Notes under the pieces: generated by a model
What the model saw: the letters and a program-made list of their open reading frames with translations, nothing else
Database searches by the model: none
Told to the model about the DNA's origin: nothing
Assembly: GCA_039809865.1 (NCBI GenBank)
Contig: JBDHVW010000030.1
Location: 1 to 64,000 of the forward strand
Origin: QWHO01 sp039809865
GTDB taxonomy: Bacteria; Vulcanimicrobiota; Xenobia; Xenobiales; QWHO01
Reading direction: 5' to 3'
DNA: 64,000 nucleotides
Shown here: positions 17,141 to 26,228 of the stretch, in pieces
How the letters are laid out: the number at the start of each line of letters is the position of its first letter
Numbering within the stretch: position 1 is the stretch's first letter
Translations under genes and position numbers: made by a program

Positions 17141-18343
17141 ATGGAACGACTTCTGGGCCGACCCCCCAAAGCCGAGGAGCTGGAGTATCTCACGCTCCTG
17201 ACCCGAATCGGACGCTGCCTCAACGCGCCGGTGCAACTCGAGGAAGGCCTCGGGCAGGCCATCGACCTCATCATGCATGCCCTGGACGCCGAGCGGGGTT
17301 GCATCATGATCGACCGGGGCGGGGAGTATCCCGACGTCATCGCCATTCGCGGCGCGGCCGAGGTGCCGGTGGGCCTGGCCGACTTCCCCTTCAGCCGCAG
17401 CGTGGTCACCCGGGTGCTCGAGGGCGGTCCGCCCGTGGTGACCGCCGACGTCGAGCGCGAGTGCTGCACCGAGAGCCTGATGCTGCTGGGCACGCGCACC
17501 GTGATGTGCGTCCCGCTCGTGTGCGAGGAGCGCACGGTGGGGCTGCTCTATCTCGACAACGCGACCAGCGCCCGCATCTACACCGCCGCCGACCTCCAGT
17601 TGCTGGGCATCCTGGCCGACATGATCTCGTCGGCCGTACAGCGCGCGCGCTGCCTCGAGATGCTGGTGCAAAACGACAAGGTGGCCGCCATGGGAACCAT
17701 GGTGGCCGGCATCGTGCACGAGCTGAACAATCCCCTCACTGCTCTGTCCATGGTGACCAGCGCCATCACCTTGATGTGTCCCGACCCCGAGCTGCCGCAG
17801 ATCATGGAGAGCGAGATCCGGCGCTGCCAGGATCTGGTGAAGCGCTTGCTGCGGGTGGCGCATCCCCAGAACGCCGAGCAGGATCGTCTCGAGCTGGCGC
17901 CGCTGGTGCGCGACGTGACGCGCCTGGTGCGCGCCCACGCCATGAGCCGCGGGGTGCAGCTGCTCGAGGACCTGCCCCACCCGTCGCCCCGGGTGCGGGG
18001 GAACCGCGACCAGCTGGTGCAGATCTTGCTGAACCTGCTCAACAACGCCGTGGACGCGTCCGCGGGCGTCCCCACGCCGGCGGTCACGGTGCGCCTGCGG
18101 TCGCTGGGCGGTCGGGTGCGCCTCACGGTGGAGGATAACGGCACCGGCATCGCGCCCCAGAATCTGCGCCGCATCTTCGACCCCTTCTTTACCACCAAGC
18201 CCCCCGGCCACGGCACCGGATTGGGCCTCAGCCTGGTCACTCAGCTCGTACGCCAGCACCAGGGACAGATCACGGCCCACAACCTGCCGGCCGGGGGGGC
18301 CTGTTTCTGCCTCGAGCTGCCCCTGGAGAGCGGCCAACCTTGA
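17141..18343 (+). CDS. GAF-domain sensor histidine kinase
   Basis: 400 residues from the ATG at 17141, just after the pseudopilin stop. Residues ~15-165 form a GAF domain (AERGCIMIDRGGE, TRTVMCVPLVCEERTVGLLYLDN). The HisKA H-box is MVAGIVHELNNPLTAL (about residue 193) and the ATPase has LLNLLNNAVDAS (N box), VEDNGTGI (G1), FDPFFTTKP (F) and GTGLGLSLV (G2). No membrane helix, so it is cytosolic. It overlaps the following sensor-REC gene at TTGA, and the two probably work together. The NNPL-type H-box places it with NtrB-like kinases. Confidence 0.92.
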   Translation: MERLLGRPPKAEELEYLTLLTRIGRCLNAPVQLEEGLGQAIDLIMHALDAERGCIMIDRGGEYPDVIAIRGAAEVPVGLADFPFSRSVVTRVLEGGPPVVTADVERECCTESLMLLGTRTVMCVPLVCEERTVGLLYLDNATSARIYTAADLQLLGILADMISSAVQRARCLEMLVQNDKVAAMGTMVAGIVHELNNPLTALSMVTSAITLMCPDPELPQIMESEIRRCQDLVKRLLRVAHPQNAEQDRLELAPLVRDVTRLVRAHAMSRGVQLLEDLPHPSPRVRGNRDQLVQILLNLLNNAVDASAGVPTPAVTVRLRSLGGRVRLTVEDNGTGIAPQNLRRIFDPFFTTKPPGHGTGLGLSLVTQLVRQHQGQITAHNLPAGGACFCLELPLESGQP

Positions 18344-20541
18344 CCGAGGGCCGCCGACTGCGCTGGCTGGCGGCTCTGCTGCTGGCCATGGCGACCCTGG
18401 CGTCCTGGCAGAGCGACCGGCTGCAGGCCGAGGTCGACTTCGAGGGCCGCTCCGGCCGTTTGCTGCAAAATCTCAAGCTGCAGCTGCGCCGCCTGCAGTC
18501 TCCCATGCTGGAGGGATCGGTCGGGGCCCCCACCGAGCAGGTGCTCTGGATCGAGCGCCAGGGGACCGAGGTGCTGGTGACGCGCGTTCTTCCCGAGCTC
18601 CCGAGGCCCGGCTTTCAGGTGGGGGACGCGCTGAGCCAGGACGCTCACCTGTCGCGCCTGGTCGAGCGGTGCGACCGGCGCGGCCAGACGGTCGGCAGCG
18701 AGCCGCTGCGCTGGCTGGGCACGGGGTTCGCCGTGCTCTGGCTGAGCCCGCTTCCGGACGGGCGCCTGCTCGGCCAGGTGGTGCCGGCCTCCTCGCTGGT
18801 GTCGCCCGAGCTCGACCCGGTGCATCCCGAGGCGATCAGCCTGGTCGACGTGACCGAGGGCGTCACGGGCCGCGTCCTGTTCGAGAATCCCCCTCAGGGA
18901 ACGCACGACTCCTGGCTGCGCGAAGAGACCACCTGGCCCGTGGGCGGGCGGATCTGGTCGCTGACCCTGGGCGGCGCGGCCCCGCCGCTCGGCGCCTTGA
19001 CCACGCTCTATGCCCTCCTGACAGTCCTGATGACCGCCTGGGCGATGGCCGGACTCTTCGACCGCGGACCGGAGCAAGCGCTGGTGGCCCAGCTCTGGTC
19101 CGAGGTCGGGCAGCTCGGGCCCAACACCTGCTCGCGCCTGGTGCGCCTGGCGGTCGAGGCCTCGCATGTCACCCAGGTCAGCCTCTGGCTGCTGGACGAA
19201 TCGAGCGCCACCTGCCGCCTGCGCTTCGATCGCCGTACGCAGAGGGAGACCGGTGGCCAGCGAGTGGCCCGCGCGGCCTGCGTCAAGTTCCTGCGGCTGC
19301 TGGAGGAGGAGACTCTGGTCGCCTCGCGCCGGCCCCTGGAGGATCCGCGCCTGGAGGAGTTGCGCTCCCTGCAGCTCGAGTCGGCCGGCACCCGCTCCTT
19401 GATGGCCGTGCTGCTGCGCCTGGGCCCGGACGTTCTGGGCCTGCTCAGCTTCGAGGACTGCGAGCGGGAGCGCGCCTGGACCCCGGCCGAGCAGCGGCTG
19501 GGCCGGTCGGTGGCGGGTCTGATCAGCCTGGCGCTCGAGCGCGAGCAGAAGGTGCTCGAGTCGGGCGACGGGTCGCTCGGCCGGCGACGGCGCGACCTGA
19601 GCCGGCGCCACACCCGGGTGAGCTTCTTCGAGCTCGACCCCGCCGGCGGCCGGCTGAGCCTGGACCGAAATTTCGTGACCTCGCTGGGATTGCGTCCCGA
19701 GGTGGCGACCGATTTCGAGGGCTTTTGCCGGTCGCTCGAGCGTCTCGACCGCGAGCGCTTCGAGCTGGCGTTGGGTCGCCTTCTGCCGGGCCAGCAGGTG
19801 GAGCTGCGGCTGCGGATGCGCACCCTCTCGGGGCGCCGCGTCTGCGTTCAGCTCGACGCCACCCGGCAGGCCGAGGGCCGCTTGCTCGGCAGCCTGCGCG
19901 ATCTGAGCGAGCTGGAGCAGTGGCTCGAGCTGGCGGGCGGACCCGTTTTCCGCCTGGGGCGAGGCGGAGTGCTCGAGCCCCTGACGCGCCGGGCCGCCCG
20001 CCTGCTGCAGGGCGGCACCGGGCTGCTGGGGGACCGCGCGCAGCTGGCCCGGGCGCTGCGTCGCCTGCGCCGTCGAGGGCGCTGGAAGGGAGCCCTGCAG
20101 CTCACGCTGGGGGACCGTCAGCGCTCGGGGGTGGTGCGGTTGGTGCGCGGAGGTCAGGGCGAGGTGCTGGTCCGTCCGTTCCGTGAGCCCGCCGCGCCCG
20201 TGCCGCCGGTCGCCCGGGTGGGGCGGCACGTGCTGGTGGTGGATGACAACCGGGCCGTTCTGACCACGATCGGCATGGTCTTGCGCGCCCAGAAGTACAC
20301 CGTCCACCTGGTATCCGACGGAGAGGCAGCGCGTGCCATTCTGGCCGCGCACCCCGTGGAGCTGCTGCTGGTCGATCGCAATCTGAGCGGCCAGTCCGGC
20401 TGGGAGCTGGCCGAGCATCTGCGGCTGGCCTACCCGGGCCTGCGGGTCTTGCGCATGTCGGGCGGACCGGACGCCGAGCTGTCCAAGCCCTTCACCCCGG
20501 ATCTCCTGTTGGCGAGGTTGGACGAGGCGTTCGCGAGATGA
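18340..20541 (+). CDS. Membrane sensor with GAF/PAS-like domains and C-terminal receiver, no kinase domain
   Basis: 733 residues from a TTG overlapping the previous stop. Membrane helices lie at residues ~8-25 and ~222-242 with a ~195-residue extracytoplasmic part between them. The cytoplasmic part has a GAF-like region (~255-405; ASHVTQVSLWLLDESS, LGLLSFEDCERE), a PAS-like region (~425-560) and a REC domain (~628-733) with VLVVDDN, phospho-acceptor Asp in LLVDRNLSG, and LSKPF. No HisKA/HATPase is present. It probably acts as the membrane input and phosphate-accepting partner of the adjacent kinase. A conserved Asp and Lys suggest the receiver is active. Confidence 0.8.
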   Translation: MTEGRRLRWLAALLLAMATLASWQSDRLQAEVDFEGRSGRLLQNLKLQLRRLQSPMLEGSVGAPTEQVLWIERQGTEVLVTRVLPELPRPGFQVGDALSQDAHLSRLVERCDRRGQTVGSEPLRWLGTGFAVLWLSPLPDGRLLGQVVPASSLVSPELDPVHPEAISLVDVTEGVTGRVLFENPPQGTHDSWLREETTWPVGGRIWSLTLGGAAPPLGALTTLYALLTVLMTAWAMAGLFDRGPEQALVAQLWSEVGQLGPNTCSRLVRLAVEASHVTQVSLWLLDESSATCRLRFDRRTQRETGGQRVARAACVKFLRLLEEETLVASRRPLEDPRLEELRSLQLESAGTRSLMAVLLRLGPDVLGLLSFEDCERERAWTPAEQRLGRSVAGLISLALEREQKVLESGDGSLGRRRRDLSRRHTRVSFFELDPAGGRLSLDRNFVTSLGLRPEVATDFEGFCRSLERLDRERFELALGRLLPGQQVELRLRMRTLSGRRVCVQLDATRQAEGRLLGSLRDLSELEQWLELAGGPVFRLGRGGVLEPLTRRAARLLQGGTGLLGDRAQLARALRRLRRRGRWKGALQLTLGDRQRSGVVRLVRGGQGEVLVRPFREPAAPVPPVARVGRHVLVVDDNRAVLTTIGMVLRAQKYTVHLVSDGEAARAILAAHPVELLLVDRNLSGQSGWELAEHLRLAYPGLRVLRMSGGPDAELSKPFTPDLLLARLDEAFAR

Positions 20542-20580
20542 TCCAGGTCATTGCCGGCCCGGGGGGCGCTGCGGCAAGCT
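20538..20580 (+). promoter_or_regulatory. FNR/CRP-type box and -10 of the decarboxylase gene
   Basis: ATGATCCAGGTCAT (20538-20551) has half-sites TGAT-N4-GTCA. The putative -10 CAAGCT (20575-20580) starts 30.5 bp from the box centre, as at the other sites in this window. The box would sit at about -41.5 from a start near 20586 (class II activation). Confidence 0.7.
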
Positions 20581-20589
20581 GGGCAGGTC

Positions 20590-22242
20590 ATGCAGTCTTA
20601 TCGCGCGCTGCTTGGCGAGCTTCGCCAGGCGTTTCCCCAACCGGTCAGCGACCGGGTTCACGACTCCTATGTGGCCCACACGTTCATGCGGGCCCTCGAC
20701 CACGTCGACCAGCTCAAGTCCGACCTGCCCGTGCTGGGGCCCAAGCACCCGCTCGACTTCGCCGCCTCGCGCCAGGCCGAGCTGGCTCCCGAAGGGTCCA
20801 GCCTCGAGAGCGTGACCGAGGAGCTGGTGCAATACCTGCGCGGCTCCAGCCTCTGGGGGCATCCGCGCAACCAGGTGAATGTCTGTCCGCCGCCCACGGT
20901 GGCCGCCCTGGTGGCCAAGATGCTGGCCGGCCTGGCCAACCCCAACCTGGTCTGGGACGAGGTCTGCCACCGCTTCGCCCTGGCCGAGGTGGAGGTGTCC
21001 GCCATTCTGGCGCGGCTCGTGGGCTACGACCCGAGCCAATCGGCCGGTCTCTTCACGTTCGGCGGCACCGGCTGCACGCTCTACGCCGTGCGCGCGGGCC
21101 TGGAGAAAGCCTGTCCCGAGACCATGCGCGACGGTCTGCAGCAGCTTCCCGTCCTGCTCGGCAGCGAGTGCGGGCACTACTGCCTCAAGAGCGTGGCCGG
21201 CTGGCTGGGCCTGGGCACGCGCAACGTGGTGCTGATTCCCACCGATGCGCGCAACCAGATCCGGCTGGACCTCCTGGCCGAGGAGGCCGAGAAGGTCATC
21301 CGCTCGGGCCGGCGCATCGCCTGTCTGGTGGCCACCTGCGGCACCACCGACTCTTTCGGGCTGGACGACCTGGAGAGCATGCTCGCTCTGCGCGACCGCC
21401 TGGTGCGCGAGCACCAGCTCGACTACGTTCCGCACGTGCACGCCGACGCGGTGATCGGCTGGGCCTGGGCGGTCTTCCGCGACTACGACTTCAGCGCCAA
21501 TCCCCAGCAATTCCGGCCGCGCACGCTGCGGGCCCTGGCGGCCACGGCCGAGCGCCTCAAGGGCCTCGAGGGCGCCGACTCGGTCGGGGTGGACTTTCAC
21601 AAGACCGGTTTCGTGCCCTACGTCTCGAGCCTGGTGCTGTTTCGTCGCCAGGAAGATTTGCTGCGGCTCCGGCGGACCAAAGAGGATATGCCTTACCTGT
21701 TCCAGACGGGGGAGTATCACCCCGGCGCCTTCAGCCTGGAGACATCGCGCAGCGGCGAGGGCGTGCTGGCTGCGCTGGCCAACCTGCGGCTGTTCGGGCG
21801 CGCGGGGCTGCAGGCTCTGCTCGGGCACCTGGTGGAGATGGCCCAGGTGCTGCGCGAGCATCTCGAGAGCAAGCCTTCGATCACCATCCTCAATCGCGAC
21901 AACTTCGGCCCCGTGACGCTGTTTCGGGTGTATCCGCCCGGAGTGGACACGTTCAAAGTGCCCGAGCGCGAGCTGACCGACCCGGCCTGCGCCGACGAGC
22001 TCCAGCGTCACAACGACTACAACCGCCGCCTGGCGGAGTTCCTGCACGAGGAGGCGATGTCCGGCCGCGGCATCCTGCTGGGCCAGACCGACTGCTACCG
22101 GCACACCGCCTACGGCCAGCCGGTGGTGGCGCTCAAATCCTACCTGATGACGCCCTTCGTGGAGGAGCGTCACCTGGAGGAGCTGGTGAGGCGCGTGTTG
22201 CAGGCGCAGGCCCAGCTGGAGGCCAGTCTGGCGGGACGCTGA
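20590..22242 (+). CDS. PLP-dependent group II amino-acid decarboxylase
   Basis: 550 residues from the ATG at 20590, four bases after the predicted transcription start. It belongs to the glutamate/tyrosine/aromatic amino acid decarboxylase family: the Schiff-base Lys is K338 in VGVDFHKTG, the cofactor Asp is D286 in HVHADAVIGW, and GTGCTLYAVRAG and TCGTTDSFGLDD line the cofactor site. Length fits the larger bacterial members. Substrate cannot be read from sequence; glutamate, aspartate or an aromatic amino acid are possible. It would release CO2 and consume a proton, a plausible acid- or low-oxygen response, in keeping with the FNR-type box upstream. Confidence 0.9.
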   Translation: MQSYRALLGELRQAFPQPVSDRVHDSYVAHTFMRALDHVDQLKSDLPVLGPKHPLDFAASRQAELAPEGSSLESVTEELVQYLRGSSLWGHPRNQVNVCPPPTVAALVAKMLAGLANPNLVWDEVCHRFALAEVEVSAILARLVGYDPSQSAGLFTFGGTGCTLYAVRAGLEKACPETMRDGLQQLPVLLGSECGHYCLKSVAGWLGLGTRNVVLIPTDARNQIRLDLLAEEAEKVIRSGRRIACLVATCGTTDSFGLDDLESMLALRDRLVREHQLDYVPHVHADAVIGWAWAVFRDYDFSANPQQFRPRTLRALAATAERLKGLEGADSVGVDFHKTGFVPYVSSLVLFRRQEDLLRLRRTKEDMPYLFQTGEYHPGAFSLETSRSGEGVLAALANLRLFGRAGLQALLGHLVEMAQVLREHLESKPSITILNRDNFGPVTLFRVYPPGVDTFKVPERELTDPACADELQRHNDYNRRLAEFLHEEAMSGRGILLGQTDCYRHTAYGQPVVALKSYLMTPFVEERHLEELVRRVLQAQAQLEASLAGR

Positions 22243-22282
22243 GTGGCAGGGTCTGGCCCCGCTCCGGAGCGAAAAACAGCTC

Positions 22283-22804
22283 ATGCTGACGGGAAAGATC
22301 CTGGTCCTGCTCCTCACGATGATCCTGGTGCCCTGGCTGCTGCGGGCCATGACCTCGGGCCATCTCCAGGCTCGCTCCCGCGGCCAGGGACTCATGTGCG
22401 AGTATGGCCCGGCCTATCTGGCCTGTCTCTGGTGCGGTTTCGTGTTCTTTGCCCTGCTCGGCGTCCTGGCGGTCAAGTTTCCCGGCCGCACTTCGCCCGA
22501 GGGGCTGAAGTGGGCCCTGCTGATCTTCGCCTTTTTCTCCCTGATGAGCCTGGTCGGGCTGGTCCTCGCCTGGCGCTCGGTGCTCCTGTTCGACGAGCGG
22601 GGCGTGGAGGGGGCCGACATGCTGGGGCGCCGTCACCGGCTCGACTGGGGCGAGCTCGACCGCGTGGAGTACGTTCCCTCCAACATGGCCCTGCGTCTGT
22701 TGTCCAGCGACGGGCGCACGGTGTGGGTTTCCCAGATGATGCGCGGCTACGAGGATTTCCGCGCCGAGCTCGAGCGCCGCGGTATCGGCGTTTTGGAGGA
22801 CTGA
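22283..22804 (+). CDS. Small integral membrane protein with C-terminal PH-like domain
   Basis: 173 residues from the ATG at 22283. Three hydrophobic segments are visible (~residues 5-20, 45-63 and 77-97), followed by a ~75-residue soluble tail with the phrases LFDERGVEGAD, LDWGELDRVEYV and FRAELERRGI, in the style of bacterial PH-domain membrane proteins. No family recognised with certainty. It lies 40 bp after the decarboxylase on the same strand, followed after 4 bp by a small secreted protein gene, so the run may form one transcript from the FNR-type promoter. Confidence 0.75.
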   Translation: MLTGKILVLLLTMILVPWLLRAMTSGHLQARSRGQGLMCEYGPAYLACLWCGFVFFALLGVLAVKFPGRTSPEGLKWALLIFAFFSLMSLVGLVLAWRSVLLFDERGVEGADMLGRRHRLDWGELDRVEYVPSNMALRLLSSDGRTVWVSQMMRGYEDFRAELERRGIGVLED

Positions 22805-22808
22805 ACCG

Positions 22809-23126
22809 ATGCGTGCCTTCTTCCTTGTGTGCCTGATCCTGGCGGTGGCCGCCGCCGATGAGCCCGTCGTCGGCCGCTACCGCGCCACCAATGGCATCAC
22901 GGTCGTGATCGCGGCCGATAAAGGCTCTTTCCAGCTCGTCTGGCTCTCGCCCTCGGGCGAGAAGACCACGTTTCCGGCGAAGTGGACGGTTCCCGGCCAG
23001 AAGCTCGAGTGGGTGGACAAGAACAACGCCCACCACGTCTCGACGGTGACCGAGCCGGGGGTGATCCGGGACGTGGGAGAGGCCTTTCCCGACTCGCCCG
23101 CCTACTGGCGACGCATTCGTCCCTGA
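22809..23126 (+). CDS. Small secreted protein, unknown
   Basis: 105 residues from the ATG at 22809 with GAGGA upstream. A signal peptide is clear (MRAFFLVCLILAVAAADE), leaving ~88 residues in a beta-rich domain (VVGRYRATNGITVVI, FQLVWLSPSGEKTTF). The same kind of product, with a similar size and a T-x-G-N/I-x-I/V-x-I core, is encoded at 55081-55407, so these may be distant paralogues. Periplasmic or exported; role unknown. Confidence 0.75.
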   Translation: MRAFFLVCLILAVAAADEPVVGRYRATNGITVVIAADKGSFQLVWLSPSGEKTTFPAKWTVPGQKLEWVDKNNAHHVSTVTEPGVIRDVGEAFPDSPAYWRRIRP

Positions 23127-23163
23127 AAGGCGATTCCAGGACCTCGGACGAAGCGGACGGGCG

Positions 23164-23709
23164 ATGAAGACTGTGCTTGCTTTCTGTCTCGGTCTGGCGC
23201 TGCTCGGGTCGGCCCAGGCCCGCCCCGAGCGTCCCGACCGACCGCAACCGACCGCTACCCGTCCGGCCCCCAGCACCACCCGCACGCCCGCGGCCCGGCC
23301 CAGCATGTCGCCCGCCCAGCAGCAGAACGTCACGAAGTTGCAAGACGATCTGCTCAAGCTGAAGGGGGAGTCGCAGGTCACCCCGGCCCAGAAGCAGCAG
23401 ATGGCCACCGATCTGATGACGCTGGCGCAGGGTACGACGAAGCCGTCGCAGCAGAGCGTGCAGACGTTGGCCGACCACCTGACCGAGGCCACGGCCGACT
23501 CCACCATCTCCCAGCGCGAGATGGCGCAGCTGATGAACGACGTGGAGGCGGTGCTCAACAGCGCCAACATCCCGCCCTCCGAGCTGCAGGCCGTCATTGC
23601 CGATGCCCAGAGCATCCTGGTTTCCAGCGGGGTGTCCCGCGCCGAGGCGGCCGTGATCGGCGCCGACCTCAAGGCCATCGGCATGGAGCTCAAAGCCCAC
23701 GCACCCTGA
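23164..23709 (+). CDS. Secreted Pro/Gln-rich helical protein
   Basis: 181 residues from the ATG at 23164 with GGACGG upstream. After a signal peptide (MKTVLAFCLGLALLGSAQA) comes a Pro/Thr/Arg-rich linker (~20-50) and then a helical domain of repeated amphipathic segments (LQDDLLKLKGESQVTPAQ, MNDVEAVLNSANIPPSEL, QSILVSSGVSRAEAAVI). The (x)P(A/S)Q/E-starting helices recur about every 30 residues. No family recognised; possibly periplasmic and oligomeric. Last gene before the FNR-type promoter of the hybrid kinase. Confidence 0.75.
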   Translation: MKTVLAFCLGLALLGSAQARPERPDRPQPTATRPAPSTTRTPAARPSMSPAQQQNVTKLQDDLLKLKGESQVTPAQKQQMATDLMTLAQGTTKPSQQSVQTLADHLTEATADSTISQREMAQLMNDVEAVLNSANIPPSELQAVIADAQSILVSSGVSRAEAAVIGADLKAIGMELKAHAP

Positions 23710-23710
23710 G

Positions 23711-23752
23711 CTGATCTGAATCAGCGCCAAATGGCCCGTCGGCTCGTAAGAT
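23711..23752 (+). promoter_or_regulatory. FNR/CRP-type box and -10 of the hybrid kinase gene
   Basis: CTGATCTGAATCAG (23711-23724; TGAT-N4-ATCA) lies 29.5 bp from TAAGAT (23747-23752), giving a predicted start at 23759 with the box at -41.5. This -10 covers the first candidate ATG (23751), which supports the ATG at 23766 as the true start. Confidence 0.75.
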
Positions 23753-23765
23753 GGAAGCGCGGGCC

Positions 23766-26162
23766 ATGGCTAGATATTTCTTTTCACCGTCCGATACAGA
23801 CTCTATGCAGGAAGCGGGCGTCCCTGCCCTGGAGGAGCTGACCGAGCGAGAGCTGGTCAATCGCGTTCGTCCGGGTCAGTATGCCTACCTGGTCGTCGGG
23901 CTTTTGTGCTGGTGGACGGCCCCCTGGCTCTGGCCGCTGGTCCTGACGCAGCTTCTTCTGACGGGTCTTCGCCTGATTCAAATCCGGCTCTACCGGCCGC
24001 GCCAGGGCTCGTTCTGGCGCGGGGCCTTCGTGGTCTCGATGATGGCCACGGCGACCCTCTGGGGCCTGATTCCGGCCGTGGTGCTGCTGCGCGAGGGCGT
24101 CAGCGCCACGGCCCTGGTCTTACTGATGGTGCTCTCGGGGATCGGGTCGGGCTCCACCCTGACCTTCGCCCCCCATCCGCGCGGAATGCGGGCGTTCCTG
24201 GGCTTGATGTACATCCCCCCGCTGCTGGTCGCGATGATGCAGGGCGGCGCCGAGCTCACGCTGTTGCTGGGCGTCTACCTCGTGTACCTGAACTACCAGG
24301 GAGACAAGCAATCGCGCTGGTTCCTCGAGACGATGCAGGTCAGCCAGCAGCTGGCCCGGGCCAACCGCACCCTGCAGGCCGAGGAGCACGCCCGTGGCCA
24401 GCATTTTGCCAACGTCTCCCATGAGCTGCGCACCCCGCTCACGCTCATCCTGTCCCCGGTCGAGTCTCTGCTGGCCACGGGCGGGCTGCCCGAGCCGGCC
24501 ACCCGGGCCCTGCAGGGGGTTCAGCGCAACGCCGTCCGCATGCTCGAGATGGTCAATGCGCTGCTGGACTTCAGTCGCCTCCAGGCCGGCGAGCTGCCGG
24601 CCCGCCGCGAGAGTGTCGACCTGGACCGACTGTGTCGCTCGGTCGTGGAAGCCTTCGGCGCCCACCGGATCGAGCTGAGCTGCCAGCTGGCGGTGCCCTG
24701 CCGCCAGCTCGATCTGTACCTGGTCGAGCGCATCCTGTTCAATCTGCTGGGGAACGCCGTCAAGTTCACCCCCGAGGACAGGCGGGTGGGGTTGGAGGTG
24801 CGCGAGGAGGCGGACGCGGTCGAGCTGACCGTCTGGGATGAGGGACCGGGCATCGAGCAGGCCGACCTGGGTCGCCTCTTCCGCCGTTTCGCGCAGCTCG
24901 ACGGCTCGGCCAACCGCCGCTTTGGCGGGACCGGGCTGGGTCTGGCGATGGTGCGCGATTTTGCCGAGCTGTTGGGGGGCTCGGTGCGGGTCGAGAGCAC
25001 TCCCGGCGTGGGCTCGCGTTTCTGCGTGCGGCTGCTGGCTCCCGTCGCCACCTCGGCGCCCCGCCCCTGGGAGGCGCCGCGGCCGGTGGCGGCTCCCGCG
25101 CTGGTCGAGCGCGCCCGGGCCGAGACGCCCGGCATTCTGGTGGCCGAGGACAATCCCGAGCTGGCGCATTACCTGGTGGACCTGTTGTCGGCCATCGGTC
25201 CGGCCGAGAGCGTGGCCAATGGGCGTGAGGCTCTGGAGTGGCTCGCGCACAACCGTCCCTCGCTCATCCTTTCGGACGTGATGATGCCCGAGGTCGATGG
25301 TCTGAGCCTGTGTCGCCAGCTCAAGGCCGATCCGGAGCTGGCGGAGATCCCGATCATCCTGCTGACGGCTTCCACCATGCGCGACACCCTGCTCGAGGGC
25401 TGGGCGGCCGGGGCCGACGAGTATTTGATGAAGCCTTTCCACCCGGTCGAGCTGCAGACGCGGGTGCGCTCGCTGTTGCGCGCCGCCTCCGAGCGTCAGG
25501 AGTTGCGCGAGCGGGTGGCTCAGGCCCGCAAGGACGAGAGCCTGCGGGCTCTGGCGGGCGGCCTGGCGCACGATTACAACAACCAGCTGGCCGCGATTCT
25601 GGGCAACCTCGAGCTGGCTCGCGTGCACCCCGGTCTGGAGCACGGCACCCGCGAGTTGCTCGACGAGGCGCTGGCGGCGGTGGCACGCAGCACGGAGCTG
25701 ACGGGTCGATTGCTGGCCTACCTGGGCTTCTTGCACGATGCTCGGCGGGCCACCGATCTGGCCGAGACGGCCGGGTGCGTGGCCCGGGAGTGCCAGCGAG
25801 GGGTGGAGTTGCAGCTGGGCTCGTCCCTGGTGCTCTGCGATCCCAAGGCCATGCGCACGGTGGTGGACGAACTGGTCCGCAACGCCTGCGAGGCCAGCCA
25901 GCCCGAGGGGGCGATCCGCCTGTCCACGGGCACCGAGGCCGAGGATGCCTGGCTCGAGGTCGAGGACGAGGGGTGCGGCATGGACAGCCACGTCACGGAC
26001 CGGATGTTCGACCCCGGCTACAGCAGCAAATCGCTGGGTCGCGGCATGGGTCTGGCCGCCGTGGCCGGCATCGTGCGCTCCCACGGTGGAGAATGCAAGG
26101 TCTTCTCGCGCCCCGGGAGCGGAACCCGCATCCGGGTCACCCTCCCGCGTTTGACCGCCTGA
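23766..26162 (+). CDS. Membrane hybrid histidine kinase with receiver and a second kinase module
   Basis: 798 residues from the ATG at 23766 (GGAAG upstream; the ATG at 23751 lies inside the predicted -10). Residues ~38-178 hold about five membrane helices. The first kinase has H-box FANVSHELRTPLTL (His219), LLGNAVKFT, WDEGPGIEQ and GGTGLGLAMV. A receiver follows (GILVAEDN, Asp in LILSDVMMPEVDG, LMKPF). The C-terminal ~230 residues form a second kinase: LAGGLAHDYNNQLAAIL (His-Asp-Tyr-Asn-Asn), LVRNACEAS, VEDEGCGMD, GRGMGLAAV. Two complete kinase cores flanking one receiver is an uncommon layout. Controlled by an FNR-type box, it probably senses respiratory or redox state. Confidence 0.92.
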   Translation: MARYFFSPSDTDSMQEAGVPALEELTERELVNRVRPGQYAYLVVGLLCWWTAPWLWPLVLTQLLLTGLRLIQIRLYRPRQGSFWRGAFVVSMMATATLWGLIPAVVLLREGVSATALVLLMVLSGIGSGSTLTFAPHPRGMRAFLGLMYIPPLLVAMMQGGAELTLLLGVYLVYLNYQGDKQSRWFLETMQVSQQLARANRTLQAEEHARGQHFANVSHELRTPLTLILSPVESLLATGGLPEPATRALQGVQRNAVRMLEMVNALLDFSRLQAGELPARRESVDLDRLCRSVVEAFGAHRIELSCQLAVPCRQLDLYLVERILFNLLGNAVKFTPEDRRVGLEVREEADAVELTVWDEGPGIEQADLGRLFRRFAQLDGSANRRFGGTGLGLAMVRDFAELLGGSVRVESTPGVGSRFCVRLLAPVATSAPRPWEAPRPVAAPALVERARAETPGILVAEDNPELAHYLVDLLSAIGPAESVANGREALEWLAHNRPSLILSDVMMPEVDGLSLCRQLKADPELAEIPIILLTASTMRDTLLEGWAAGADEYLMKPFHPVELQTRVRSLLRAASERQELRERVAQARKDESLRALAGGLAHDYNNQLAAILGNLELARVHPGLEHGTRELLDEALAAVARSTELTGRLLAYLGFLHDARRATDLAETAGCVARECQRGVELQLGSSLVLCDPKAMRTVVDELVRNACEASQPEGAIRLSTGTEAEDAWLEVEDEGCGMDSHVTDRMFDPGYSSKSLGRGMGLAAVAGIVRSHGGECKVFSRPGSGTRIRVTLPRLTA

Positions 26163-26170
26163 CATGACAA

Positions 26171-26207
26171 CGGCCCGGGGACGGATTTCGATCCGCGTCC
26201 CGGGCCG
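26171..26207. terminator. Bidirectional hairpin terminator
   Basis: A long inverted repeat with arms CGGCCCGGGGACGGAT and ATCCGCGTCCCGGGCCG lies between the convergent stops at 26162 and 26229. Short T- or A-tracts are weak, so it may act as a shared transcription end or mRNA-stabilising hairpin. Confidence 0.7.
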
Positions 26208-26228
26208 CCGTTTACCCCCCCTCTCGAC

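Noticed and set aside
14962..17535. 857-codon frame on the minus strand
   Set aside because: It crosses the stops and starts of real genes (GspF, kinase, pseudopilin) and reads as Arg/Gly/Pro/Ala-rich noise.
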